This document shows positions 25,816 to 35,159 of a stretch of DNA of 64,000 nt, piece after piece. Both the position numbers and the translations under genes were made by a program. Under the pieces are notes generated by a model, which had not been told where the DNA came from, made no database searches, and saw nothing but the letters and a program-made list of their open reading frames with translations. The stretch covers positions 26,348 through 90,347 of the forward strand of contig JAAVDO010000004.1 of the NCBI GenBank assembly GCA_014801735.1, written 5' to 3'. This DNA is from Bacteroides sp. (GTDB taxonomy: Bacteria > Bacteroidota > Bacteroidia > Bacteroidales > Muribaculaceae). The number at the start of each line of letters is the position of its first letter. Positions within the stretch are counted from its first letter, which is position 1.

Positions 25816-28653
25816 TCACATTCGGCGTCCGCCGCCACCTCCTCCGGGAGGGCCAAAGCGACCGGGACCACCAGGGCCGCCGGGGCCGTTGAAGTCATTG
25901 CGGGATTGCGGGCGTTTGCCGCCGAATGTATTGAATTTCCAGGCAACGGTCGCCATGAAATAGCGTGAAAGGGTGTTGGAGCGGGTATCCTCAATATATG
26001 TGTCGGATACTGTCTGGCGAACGTTAGAGCGTTTGTTAAGCAGGTCGTATCCTTTAATAGATATCGTGAGAGATTTATCTGCAAGCGTCTGGTAGCTCAG
26101 TGTAGCGTTCCATATCCATTCGTTCTGATCGAATCCGGTTGAATAACCCTTCGAACCGGTGTATGTCACGTCCGTGCCGATCACGAAGCCTAAAGGCAGA
26201 TAGCCGGTCACGTTGAAGTTACCGCCATAGGTATGGATTTCGGTAGTTCCGTTGCGATTGCTCTGAATGGTGTTTTTGGTGACAGAGTAACGGTAGTAGG
26301 GACGCAGCTCAAACTCGAAATTCTCAGGACGGAATGCAATGGTAAACATTTCGTTTAGACCGAGCTGACCGCTGCGGTTACGGCTACCGTCGACGAAGCC
26401 TATGCGCTGGCTGTAGTTGGCAAAGATGTTATTGCTTATGCTCCAGCCTTTGCGTCCGAGGGGCTGACTGATCATAAGCATAGCGCGCCCCGACCATACG
26501 CCGTTCACATTCTCATAAGTCGTAATCTGTCCGCCGTTGGAAGTATTGGTGGTTTTCGACACAATGCTGTTCTGGGTGAGATCGATAAATGCCATGGCCA
26601 TTATCGATCTTTGGGCATTCGTGTTGAAGTCCTGGAACCTCATCATCACGTTGTGATTGAACGAGGGATCAAGCGAGGGATTACCTACGATAATGTTGAG
26701 GGGATTGCTCATATCGGGCACGGGCTGCAGTTGCGACATGCTGGGCTGCGATGAGCGGCCGTTATAGTTGGCGTTGAACGAGCGTGTTTTTGAGAATTTG
26801 TGACGGTAGCGCAGATATGGTGCCAGATTCCACACCCAGTGAGCCGGAATACTGCGCTCGGCTATGATGAGGTCTTCTGATTTAGACATCTGAGGTGTCA
26901 CACCGATACCGGCGTCGAGTGTATAAGCTGATTTTACCTGTTTGAAGCCTACGCTGATATTCTGATTGAAGTAATCGTTGCGGAAGCGGTTGGAAAGGGT
27001 ATCGTTTAGCACAAGCTGATCCTTGATTACCGGTTCGCCCGAGAAACCGTCAGGCCATAGAACAGGGTGCTCGTAAGTCAGCCTGTCGGCATCATTCCAG
27101 CGATACTGCAGGCGATAGCTGAATGTCAGGAAGCGGCCGTTTTTCACATTGCCGAGTGGTTCGGTCCAGGTGAGACGTGTCATTGCCGTGTGATTCCATG
27201 TGTGATTTTTCATCACCTGATCGTCGAGGTCGATCGAATCGGACAGAACGAACGGCAGACGCTGCCAGAAATATGCATGGCTATAACTGTTCTCGGTTTC
27301 ATGAACGTTACTGTGGGAGTAACGTGCATGCACGGAGAAGCTTCTTCCCCTGTGTCGGCGGAAATTGTGATTGAAAATCAGGGCAGCGCCGCCTTCAAAC
27401 GAATGTCCGTCGCTTTGCGACATGTTGATGCTGCGGTTCACGTTGCGCAGAAGACCGTCGCGCAACAGGGTGCTGTCGCTCTGCTCTGAATCGTTGTAGT
27501 TGAGCGATATGTTGGGTCTGAAGTCAAGAGTGTTGAATGAGTCGGGCTTCCATTGCACTCTCAGGTCAATCCTGAAATTGTGGCCTCTGTCGCGGGCATC
27601 GGTGTGCTGTGTGCGGTAGGATGTAGAGTCTTTCATCAGGTTCTGACGCTCGATGTCGCTTATGCTCAGTCGGTTGGTGTGGCTGTAGAGCACGTTGCCG
27701 CCCACGCGTAATATCTCGCCTTTACCAACGTTGAAGTTAGCACCGATAGCCTGATTGGTATTTATGCCATTAGTTCCTCCGAAACGACGGAAACGGTTGC
27801 CGTTGCTGTCGGTGAAGCCTTCTTCGTTGATGTTGTTGAAGTTGCCGAGAAGTGTGAACTGGTTGTCGTTAGCCATACGGTTAATGTTAAAACCGCCCTT
27901 GTAGCGCTCGTCGGTGCCGTAACCGCCTTCGGCGCTGCCAAACCAACCGTTTTTCATGTTCTTCTTCACTACCAGATTGATCACGGTTTCATCTTCGCCG
28001 TCGTCCACACCGGTCATGCGCGCGAGATCGCTCTTGCGGTCAACAACCTGCAGTTTCTCGATCATATCCACAGGCAGATTTTTTGATGCTACCTTGGGGT
28101 CGTCAGCGAAAAATTCCTTGCCTTCGATAAGGATCTTTGTCACAGTCTTACCGTTGGATGTGATGCTTCCGTCGGTACCGACCTCTACGCCTGGCAGTCG
28201 TTTCAGAAGATCTTCGACTACGGCATTCGGCTGGGTCTTATAGGCTTCGGCATTGAATTCGACGGTATCTTCCTTAACCTTCATTTCGGTTCTGACACCT
28301 TTTACCACTACTTCGCGCAGTGCTATGGAAGCCTCGTTGAGCACAAGTGTGTCGACCGATACGTTGGATGACTTTACGCTTACATCCTTACCTGTTGGCC
28401 GATAGCCGATATATGTGGCTTCAACGATATAGTTGCCACTGTTGATTCCCTTCAGGCTGAATTTTCCGTCGTTGTCGGTCACAACCGCCTTGACGAATGT
28501 TGAATCGGGCTTCAGAAGTCTTACTGAGGCTTGTGCAAGAAGTTCGCCTTCAGGATCTTTCACCCAGCCGGTGATGTTGTAGGCCATTGTTGCTATGGCC
28601 GTGAGCATCACTGTCAGCAATGAGATAATTGCGCGTTTGCGATGGGAGTTCAT
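25816..28653 (-). CDS. Outer-membrane beta-barrel protein, TonB-dependent-receptor-like
   Basis: The 945 aa protein has a signal peptide, an N-terminal carboxypeptidase-regulatory-like domain (ITGWVKDPEGELLAQASVRL), a plug-like segment (LLKRLPGVEVGTDGSITSNG...FFADDPKVASKNLP) and a long barrel of the OMP_b-brl_3 kind. Such proteins are common in Bacteroidetes; most are of unknown cargo. The C-terminus is odd: after the last strand (ATVAWKFNTFGG) there is a Gly/Pro/Arg tail (GPGGPGGPGRFGPPGGGGGG) that replaces the usual terminal aromatic. No SusD partner is nearby. Confidence 0.85.
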   Translation of the reverse strand: MNSHRKRAIISLLTVMLTAIATMAYNITGWVKDPEGELLAQASVRLLKPDSTFVKAVVTDNDGKFSLKGINSGNYIVEATYIGYRPTGKDVSVKSSNVSVDTLVLNEASIALREVVVKGVRTEMKVKEDTVEFNAEAYKTQPNAVVEDLLKRLPGVEVGTDGSITSNGKTVTKILIEGKEFFADDPKVASKNLPVDMIEKLQVVDRKSDLARMTGVDDGEDETVINLVVKKNMKNGWFGSAEGGYGTDERYKGGFNINRMANDNQFTLLGNFNNINEEGFTDSNGNRFRRFGGTNGINTNQAIGANFNVGKGEILRVGGNVLYSHTNRLSISDIERQNLMKDSTSYRTQHTDARDRGHNFRIDLRVQWKPDSFNTLDFRPNISLNYNDSEQSDSTLLRDGLLRNVNRSINMSQSDGHSFEGGAALIFNHNFRRHRGRSFSVHARYSHSNVHETENSYSHAYFWQRLPFVLSDSIDLDDQVMKNHTWNHTAMTRLTWTEPLGNVKNGRFLTFSYRLQYRWNDADRLTYEHPVLWPDGFSGEPVIKDQLVLNDTLSNRFRNDYFNQNISVGFKQVKSAYTLDAGIGVTPQMSKSEDLIIAERSIPAHWVWNLAPYLRYRHKFSKTRSFNANYNGRSSQPSMSQLQPVPDMSNPLNIIVGNPSLDPSFNHNVMMRFQDFNTNAQRSIMAMAFIDLTQNSIVSKTTNTSNGGQITTYENVNGVWSGRAMLMISQPLGRKGWSISNNIFANYSQRIGFVDGSRNRSGQLGLNEMFTIAFRPENFEFELRPYYRYSVTKNTIQSNRNGTTEIHTYGGNFNVTGYLPLGFVIGTDVTYTGSKGYSTGFDQNEWIWNATLSYQTLADKSLTISIKGYDLLNKRSNVRQTVSDTYIEDTRSNTLSRYFMATVAWKFNTFGGKRPQSRNDFNGPGGPGGPGRFGPPGGGGGGRRM

Positions 28654-28865
28654 GATGAATGAAATGGTATTTATGACTGTTAGCTCAAATTAGTATTTGT
28701 TTAGTGAATTCACTGTCACACGTATTAATTGACCCTTTTTGTGGGGCAAGGTTTAATCACTGTCAAAAAAAATTTCAACCGAACTTTGTCCTATGGTTAC
28801 AGTGTTCTACATTTACCCGGTTGCGAACCGGACAACATGTTTTTACTCAGCATATATTACAGGCC

Positions 28866-29327
28866 ATGACACATCGGACACACAAAAAACTTCGTCGCCG
28901 GCTGCTGAGCGGCATAGCGCTTGCAGTGGCTTTATTCGGCGCAGCCCTCACATCGGGTTGCGAGTCCCTTTTCTGGGGTACCGATTTAGGACTTGATTCC
29001 ACCGGCGGTGTCAACGTTGGTGTTAATGTCGGCGGCCCGCTTGGCTCAGGCTCGCTGAATCTTCCGTATTATGGGCCGGGTTACATTCCTCCGCGACCCG
29101 TCTATAGGCCTGTGCCTACTATTGTTCCGCCTCCGGTAGTGTCAAGGCCGGTTACAACGCGGCCTCAGAATCCGGGCAACTGGATCCCTCCGCAGAACGG
29201 CGGTATCACTTTGCGTCCGGCACAGCTTCCGGGTGCTTCGCGTCCGCCGGTGATCAATCAGGGTGGCGAACCTGGCCCGGTGATTCCGGCAGGGCAGTTG
29301 CGTCCTGGTGGAAACGTACGTCAGTAA
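28866..29327 (+). CDS. Small Pro/Gly-rich lipoprotein
   Basis: I chose ATG 28866 because it places a clear lipoprotein signal (KLRRRLLSGIALAVALFGAALTSGC) at the N-terminus; an open frame extends upstream to 28704 but adds no signal. The 153 aa product after Cys is low in complexity: a Gly/Val stretch (GGVNVGVNVGG) then Pro-rich repeats (PPRPVYRPVPTIVPPPVVSRP). I do not recognise a family. It overlaps the convergent 77 aa gene by 7 nt. The gap 28654-28865 before it shows no clear element. Confidence 0.6.
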   Translation: MTHRTHKKLRRRLLSGIALAVALFGAALTSGCESLFWGTDLGLDSTGGVNVGVNVGGPLGSGSLNLPYYGPGYIPPRPVYRPVPTIVPPPVVSRPVTTRPQNPGNWIPPQNGGITLRPAQLPGASRPPVINQGGEPGPVIPAGQLRPGGNVRQ

Positions 29328-29554
29328 GCCTCATAACTTAGTTCATACTTGAGTTTGCCGTCGGCTGAGTGATGAGCGGTGATCGCCGCTCTGATGCGGC
29401 CGTTGACAAATATCGTAAACGGAAGCTCACTCCTGAATGGGGTGAGCTCTGTTTTTCCGTCAGTACGGTTCAGGTGGAGTATATGATTCCGGTAGATTTT
29501 CCCTTCGAATTCAATCTCGTGAGCCATGATCCGCTGAATATCCGCGCTGTTCAT
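29321..29554 (-). CDS. Small protein of unknown function (77 aa)
   Basis: The gene is supported by its ATGA overlap (29551-29554) with the DUF4296 lipoprotein gene. The 77 aa product (e.g. HEIEFEGKIYRNHILHLNR) has no signal peptide and looks like a compact alpha/beta domain. An in-frame ATG at 29527 is an alternative start. It is the last gene of the ileS operon. No function is assigned. Confidence 0.55.
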   Translation of the reverse strand: MNSADIQRIMAHEIEFEGKIYRNHILHLNRTDGKTELTPFRSELPFTIFVNGRIRAAITAHHSADGKLKYELSYEAY

Positions 29555-30372
29555 GGACGTGAGTGCTCCAGATGTTTCACGATGAAACGTTCGCCGGCAT
29601 TATGTGGCGCCTTACGAACACGATAGAGCGACAGCGAGTCGATGAATAGCCGGCTGTCTTTGACCGGTTGCGACGATATCACGCCGTAAACGTAGTGGGC
29701 GTTTTTGGCAGAGTCAAGCGCCAACTTGATATTTCGCTTGCCATTGCCAGCTATCAGGCTGTTGAAGTAATCTACCGAGCCGTCGAAATATTCCACCGCC
29801 ATAGTCACCCCAAGTTGGCCTTTGAGTCCGTGGGTTGTAAGATTCATGATATACCGGTCACCCTTTTCCCAGTTATTGTCGTTTGTCAGGTGAAACGGTA
29901 TCTGCGTAACGGGGCCACGGTCGGTGAGCATATATGATCTTGCCATGGTCCAGACATCGACCGAGTCGCCATCAAACTCAATACTCGCTAAATTCGTCTC
30001 GCGGCTGTTTTCCAGAGCATTATACACGCCTTCGCTCTCCAGTCGGGTGATCCGGTCTTCAAGAATCTCTGTCACGTGTTCGTAGACTTTCGTGTAGAGG
30101 TCTATGTGCTGACCGTACCACATCAGCGACGAGTCAAACGTTTCTGAATTGAGTCCGTGCTTCATAAGAATCGACTGTTTGAGCACCCGGCGTATGGAGT
30201 CGTTGTTGAAAACACGCCGCTCCGTTTCGCTCACGCTCTCGCCTATGTGAATGTCGGCAAGCACCTCTGCCATTTCGTCGGGCGACAGCACGCCGTCTGG
30301 AGCGGGGTTACACCCTCCGGCAACGGCGCTCAGAGCCGTGAGCAGTATGACAGCCGCTGCGTTAATCTTCAT
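29551..30372 (-). CDS. DUF4296 domain lipoprotein
   Basis: The 273 aa protein has a lipoprotein signal (ALSAVAGGC, Cys21) and, after it, the DUF4296-like helical domain (VLSPDEMAEVLADIHIGE... LKQSILMKHGLNSETFDSSLMWY). The C-terminal ~150 residues appear beta-rich and are longer than a bare DUF4296 domain. It overlaps lspA by 11 nt, an arrangement in which the signal peptidase that matures lipoproteins is made with one of its likely substrates. The role of DUF4296 is unknown. Confidence 0.78.
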   Translation of the reverse strand: MKINAAAVILLTALSAVAGGCNPAPDGVLSPDEMAEVLADIHIGESVSETERRVFNNDSIRRVLKQSILMKHGLNSETFDSSLMWYGQHIDLYTKVYEHVTEILEDRITRLESEGVYNALENSRETNLASIEFDGDSVDVWTMARSYMLTDRGPVTQIPFHLTNDNNWEKGDRYIMNLTTHGLKGQLGVTMAVEYFDGSVDYFNSLIAGNGKRNIKLALDSAKNAHYVYGVISSQPVKDSRLFIDSLSLYRVRKAPHNAGERFIVKHLEHSRP

Positions 30373-31072
30373 CTTCGGTCAGTTGGACTTCGCTGTCGCT
30401 TCCGGCAGACTCCGTGTCGCTGTCGCGCCACTCTTCGGAACGCGACAGGTATTTGGAGTAGAACAGAATCATGACTATAACGCCCACCGATATGGCTGCA
30501 TCGGCAAGGTTGAACACCGGCTGAAAGAACAGAAATTCCTGGCCACCTACAAATGGCATCCACTCAGGCCAGTTGAAACTGAAAAGAGGGAAGTAGAGCA
30601 TATCGACTACACGCCCGAAAAAAAGAGGAGCATATCCTCCCGATTCCGGGAATAGTTGAGCCACTTCTGGAGGCATGGGATTGTTGAAGATCCGTCCGTA
30701 GAACACGCAGTCGATAATGTTGCCTGTCGCACCTGCTGTGATTAGGGCTATACACACCAGAAAGCCTGTGCGGACCGGATTGCGGCGTCGGCACAATACG
30801 GTGAGCCCCCATATCAGGGCTATCACGGCAAATATACGGAAAATGGTGAGAAAAAGCTTGCTACCCATTTCCATGCCGAAGGCCATGCCGTTGTTTTCGA
30901 TAAACAAGAGGCGGAACCATGGCAGGATTCTGTATTCCTCGCCGAGATAGAAGTGGGTTTTTATCCAGATCTTGAGGGCCTGATCGAGCAGAAGTACGAT
31001 CAGAATTATCGACGTGGCCAGAAGGCCACGCCGAATTATCGTTTTACGGTCAGCAGTAGGGTGCTCGTTCAT
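30362..31072 (-). CDS. lspA: Lipoprotein signal peptidase (signal peptidase II)
   Basis: LspA cleaves prolipoprotein signal peptides in the inner membrane. The 236 aa protein has four hydrophobic segments and the family's conserved blocks: ENNGMAFGM, the first catalytic Asp in GATGNIIDCVFYGRIF, and the second in FNLADAAIS. It is longer than the E. coli enzyme because of an acidic C-terminal tail and loop insert, as is usual in Bacteroidetes. ATGA overlap (31069-31072) couples it to the DksA-like gene upstream. Confidence 0.93.
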   Translation of the reverse strand: MNEHPTADRKTIIRRGLLATSIILIVLLLDQALKIWIKTHFYLGEEYRILPWFRLLFIENNGMAFGMEMGSKLFLTIFRIFAVIALIWGLTVLCRRRNPVRTGFLVCIALITAGATGNIIDCVFYGRIFNNPMPPEVAQLFPESGGYAPLFFGRVVDMLYFPLFSFNWPEWMPFVGGQEFLFFQPVFNLADAAISVGVIVMILFYSKYLSRSEEWRDSDTESAGSDSEVQLTEDED

Positions 31073-31443
31073 GATTTGCGTTTTGCGTCAACCGACAGTG
31101 TGGCATGAGGAACAGCGCGCAGACGAGCTTTCGGAATCAGTCGTCCCGTCTCTCGGCAGATGCCATAGGTCTTGTTCTCGATTCTGACAAGGGCAGCCTG
31201 AAGATGCGAGATGAATTTCATCTGACGTTCTGCCAGACGTCCGGTCTCCTCTTTGCTGAGGGTACCTGCGCCCTCCTCCAATACTTTGAAGGTGGGCGAG
31301 GTGTCACTGATATCGTTGCCACCGCTGTTGGTCAGGTCGGCGCGCAGAAGGTCGTAGTCGCGCTTGGCTTTTTCGAGTTTGGCAAGAATCAGTTCCTTGA
31401 ATTCCAGAAGTTCTTCGTCGGAATAACGTGTCTTTTCGGTCAT
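31069..31443 (-). CDS. TraR/DksA-family protein with degenerate zinc finger
   Basis: The 124 aa protein has a long coiled-coil N-terminus (EELLEFKELILAKLEKAKRDYDLLRADL) and a DksA-like C-terminus (YGICRETGRLIPKARLRAVPHATLSVDAK). Only one of the four zinc-finger Cys remains. I recall this degenerate form as common in Bacteroidetes. Relatives bind RNA polymerase and respond to ppGpp; activity here is inferred. It sits between ileS (19 nt gap) and lspA (ATGA overlap). Confidence 0.85.
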   Translation of the reverse strand: MTEKTRYSDEELLEFKELILAKLEKAKRDYDLLRADLTNSGGNDISDTSPTFKVLEEGAGTLSKEETGRLAERQMKFISHLQAALVRIENKTYGICRETGRLIPKARLRAVPHATLSVDAKRKS

Positions 31444-31462
31444 AAAATTGATTTGGGGAGAG

Positions 31463-34400
31463 TTAGTCTACCAGGCTCACTTCGACAGGCAGACGTGTCT
31501 CGTCGAGATCAAGAATCTCGACACCATCGCTGCTTTCAGAAAGCGATTCGCACAGTTCTACGTCGTTGGCGAGTACCTGAGTGGCAATATATTCTTTCCA
31601 TTTTGCAATGGCCTCGCCTGTTTCGCCTGATTCGGGAGCGAATCTGAGGGTTATTCTGTCGGTGATGCTGTATCCGCGGTCTTTTCTGATGTTCTGGATG
31701 CGGTTCACGATATCGCGTGCAATGCCTTCGGCCTTAAGCTCGGGCGTCACTTCGATATCGAGGGCGATGGTGAGATTGCCATCGTTGGCTACGAGCCAGC
31801 CGGGAATATCCTCGCTGATCACCTCGACATCGGCCAGATCAACCGTTGCAGTCGTGTCGCCGACCTTTATCTCGACCTTGCCGTTGCGTTCCATCTCGGC
31901 AATTTCGGGCTGGCTCATCGACTTGATGGCTTCGGCCACAGCCTTCATTGCCTTACCGTGTTTCGGGCCAAGCTTCTTGAAGTCGGGTTTCACACGCTTC
32001 ACGAGTATTCCGGCATCGGGATCCACACAGTCGAGTTCCTTCACGTTTACTTCGGTCAGAACCAGTTGGGCTATAGCGGCTATATCCTCGCGGCGGGCGT
32101 CGTTGTCAGCCGGAACCATGATCTTCTGCAGCGGCTGGCGCACTTTCAGGTTTGCTTTTCTGCGTAGCGACAATACCATCGAGGTAATATCCTGAGCAAG
32201 CTGCATCCTGCGTTCAAGTTGCTTGTCGATAGCCGTGAGATCGGCTTCGGGGAACAGAGCCAGATGAACCGATGATGTCTCGCCGGTTGTAGCCGAGGTG
32301 AGATCGGTAAACAGGCGGTCGGCAAAGAATGGTGCTATCGGAGCGATGAGCTTGGCAACAGTCTCAAGACAAGTGTAGAGGGTCTGGTAAGCGGCCAGCT
32401 TGTCGCGATCCATCTCTCCACCCCAGAAGCGTTTGCGGTTCAGACGCACATACCAGTTGGAAAGATTGTCGGTAACGAAGTCGGATATGGCGCGGGCTGC
32501 GCGGGTCGGCTCGTAGTCTTCCAGATCGCTTTCTACGTCCTGGATCAATGAGTTGAGCAGCGACAGAATCCAACGGTCGATTTCCGGACGCTCGGACAGA
32601 GGCACCTGAGGCTCGCTGTTGTCGAAGCCGTCGACGTTTGCATAAAGGGCAAAGAAACTGTAAGTGTTATAGAGAGTCGAGAAGAACTTGCGCGAAATCT
32701 CCTGAACTCCAGCCTTGTCAAACTTCAGGTTGTCCCACGGCGAAGAGTTGGCAATCATATACCATCTCAGGGGATCGGAACCAAACTGATCAATGGCCTC
32801 GAAAGGATTGACTGCATTGCCCAGACGCTTCGACATCTTGTTGCCGTCTTTATCGAGAACCAGTCCATTGGAAACCACAGCCTTATATGCCTTCTGGCCA
32901 AATACCATGGTGGCAATGGCATGGAGTGTGAAGAACCATCCGCGTGTCTGGTCAACTCCCTCGGCTATAAAGTCGGCGGGGAAAAGCTCGCCTGCATCAA
33001 AAGCCTCCTTATTTTCAAACGGATAGTGAATCTGAGCATAGGGCATCGAACCTGAGTCGAACCATACGTCGATAAGGTCGGCTTCTCTGTGCATGGGTTT
33101 ACCGCTTGCCGAAACAAGTACTATATCATCGACATACGGACGGTGAAGGTCGATCTTTTCGTAGTTTTCTTTCGAGTAGTCGCCGGGCACGAATCCACGA
33201 TCCCTATAAGGATTGGTCTTCATCACACCCGCCTCTACGGCACGGTCGATTTCGTTGAAAAGGGTCTCGACGCTGTCGATGCAAATTTCCTCCGAGGCAT
33301 CATCGGTGCGCCAGATAGGCAGGGGAGTACCCCAATAACGTGAGCGCGACAGATTCCAGTCCTGAAGATTCTCAAGCCATTTGCCGAAACGGCCCGAGCC
33401 GGTCGACTGAGGTTTCCATTTGATGGTGTTGTTGAGTTCGATCATCGGCTCGCGGGCAGCGGTCGAACGGATAAACCAACTGTCAAGGGGATAGTAGAGC
33501 ACGGGTTTGTCAGTGCGCCAGCAGTGGGGATAGCTGTGCACGTGTTTCTCGATCTTGAACACATGGTCCATCTTCTTGAGGGTCATGCAGATCTCAACGT
33601 CGAGAGTCTCGGTCTTCTCGTCGGCCTCGGGATTATAGGCGTTTTTCACAAATTTGCCGGCCCACGGAGTATAAGCTTCGATATCGACGTTGGCCTCGAC
33701 GAAAGCCGGATCAAGATCTTCAAGGCGATAGAAGCGTCCTGTCGGATCTACCATCGGGCGGATATTGCCGTCGCGGTCGGTCAGGTGGAGCGGTGGTATG
33801 CCGTTCTGACGTGAAACCCTGAGGTCGTCGGCACCGAATGTGCCTGCTATGTGGACTATGCCGGTACCGTCGGCGGTGGTCACATAGTCGCCCGGGATCA
33901 CGCGGAACGCACCTTCGCCCGGATTCACCCAGGGCAACAGCTGCTCGTAGCGCATACCTGCCAGCTCAGAGCCTTTAAGAGTCGCAACTACCTCATAAGG
34001 GATCACCTTGTCGCCCTTCTGATATTCATCGAGGGGCAGATCGGCGCCTTTAGGATTGAGAACCGAACCAAGCAGATCGGTAGCTATGACTACCGTGATC
34101 TTGTTGCCGGAATAGGGATTATATGTGCGGACGATCGAATAATCTATCTGAGGTCCTACAGCCAGCGCAGTATTACTGGGAAGGGTCCAGGGTGTGGTTG
34201 TCCATGCAAGGAACATGGGTGTGCCCCAGCCTTTCATCGGCTCTATCGGATCGATAGCTGTGAATTCGGCTATACAGGTAGTGTCTTTCACGTCGCGGTA
34301 GCAGCCTGGCTGGTTCAGCTCGTGCGAGCTCAGACCCGTGCCTGCGGCGGGTGAATAGGGCTGAATGGTATATCCCTTATATAGGTATCCTTTCTTATAT

Positions 34401-34903
34401 AGCTGAGCCAGCAGCCACCACACAGACTCGATGTAGCGGTTGTCGTAAGTGATATATGGATCGGTCATGTCAACCCAGTAACCCATATTCTCGGTCAGGG
34501 TTTCCCACTCGCGGGTATATTTCATCACCTCGCTGCGGCAGGCGGCATTGTAGTCGTCGACAGATATTTTCTTGCCGATATCTTCCTTGGTTATACCAAG
34601 ACTTTTTTCCACGCCGAGCTCAACGGGCAGACCGTGAGTGTCCCACCCGGCCTTACGCTTCACGTGGAAGCCTTTCATGGTCTTGTAACGACAGAAGATA
34701 TCCTTGATAGTACGTGCAAGAACGTGGTGAATACCCGGCATACCGTTTGCCGAAGGGGGGCCTTCATAGAATACGAACGAGGGGTTGCCCTCGCGCACTT
34801 TCATACTCTGCTCAAAGAGCCCCTGGGCGCGCCATTGCTCGAGCATCTGCTTATTGATCTCTGAAAGATCGAAACGGTTATATTCGTTGAAGCGCTTCTT
34901 CAT
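31463..34903 (-). CDS. ileS: Isoleucyl-tRNA synthetase
   Basis: This class I synthetase charges tRNA-Ile. The 1146 aa protein is the long form: HIGH-like motif HHVL at 59-62 in GMPGIHHVLARTIKDIF, editing (CP1) domain in the first half, KMSKR motif in DGNKMSKRLGNAVNPF near residue 690, and anticodon-binding helices (SNWYVRLNRKRFWGGEMD). The start MKKRFNEYNRFDL matches the family's usual N-terminus. It heads the operon ileS-dksA-like-lspA-DUF4296-77 aa. Confidence 0.95.
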   Translation of the reverse strand: MKKRFNEYNRFDLSEINKQMLEQWRAQGLFEQSMKVREGNPSFVFYEGPPSANGMPGIHHVLARTIKDIFCRYKTMKGFHVKRKAGWDTHGLPVELGVEKSLGITKEDIGKKISVDDYNAACRSEVMKYTREWETLTENMGYWVDMTDPYITYDNRYIESVWWLLAQLYKKGYLYKGYTIQPYSPAAGTGLSSHELNQPGCYRDVKDTTCIAEFTAIDPIEPMKGWGTPMFLAWTTTPWTLPSNTALAVGPQIDYSIVRTYNPYSGNKITVVIATDLLGSVLNPKGADLPLDEYQKGDKVIPYEVVATLKGSELAGMRYEQLLPWVNPGEGAFRVIPGDYVTTADGTGIVHIAGTFGADDLRVSRQNGIPPLHLTDRDGNIRPMVDPTGRFYRLEDLDPAFVEANVDIEAYTPWAGKFVKNAYNPEADEKTETLDVEICMTLKKMDHVFKIEKHVHSYPHCWRTDKPVLYYPLDSWFIRSTAAREPMIELNNTIKWKPQSTGSGRFGKWLENLQDWNLSRSRYWGTPLPIWRTDDASEEICIDSVETLFNEIDRAVEAGVMKTNPYRDRGFVPGDYSKENYEKIDLHRPYVDDIVLVSASGKPMHREADLIDVWFDSGSMPYAQIHYPFENKEAFDAGELFPADFIAEGVDQTRGWFFTLHAIATMVFGQKAYKAVVSNGLVLDKDGNKMSKRLGNAVNPFEAIDQFGSDPLRWYMIANSSPWDNLKFDKAGVQEISRKFFSTLYNTYSFFALYANVDGFDNSEPQVPLSERPEIDRWILSLLNSLIQDVESDLEDYEPTRAARAISDFVTDNLSNWYVRLNRKRFWGGEMDRDKLAAYQTLYTCLETVAKLIAPIAPFFADRLFTDLTSATTGETSSVHLALFPEADLTAIDKQLERRMQLAQDITSMVLSLRRKANLKVRQPLQKIMVPADNDARREDIAAIAQLVLTEVNVKELDCVDPDAGILVKRVKPDFKKLGPKHGKAMKAVAEAIKSMSQPEIAEMERNGKVEIKVGDTTATVDLADVEVISEDIPGWLVANDGNLTIALDIEVTPELKAEGIARDIVNRIQNIRKDRGYSITDRITLRFAPESGETGEAIAKWKEYIATQVLANDVELCESLSESSDGVEILDLDETRLPVEVSLVD

Positions 34904-34925
34904 TGTGATCGGAGAATATTTTTTG

Positions 34926-34933
34926 CAAATATA
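34926..34933 (-). promoter_or_regulatory. Likely -7 box of the ileS operon
   Basis: TATATTTG on the minus strand, 23 nt before the ileS ATG; no clear -33 box. The ~255-bp gap to the divergent OmpA gene (34904-35159) is otherwise AT-rich and A-rich near the ompA start, without other elements I can name. Confidence 0.4.
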
Positions 34934-35159
34934 CGACTTTTTATGCGAATTTCCTTAGATCCCTTGTTTTTGGGCTTTCCGCCTTATCAGTCAGATGCTG
35001 CGACATGCTCTTTACCCCGTCTGATAATTTGAAAATCGTCTAAAATAACACAATTGCAAAAACACTTTAGGTTGAAAGAATGTTATAATTTCGAAAACAA
35101 ACAAAACCCACTAAAACAAACTCCACTAATACAAACAAACCCCCTAAATAACGCCACAA

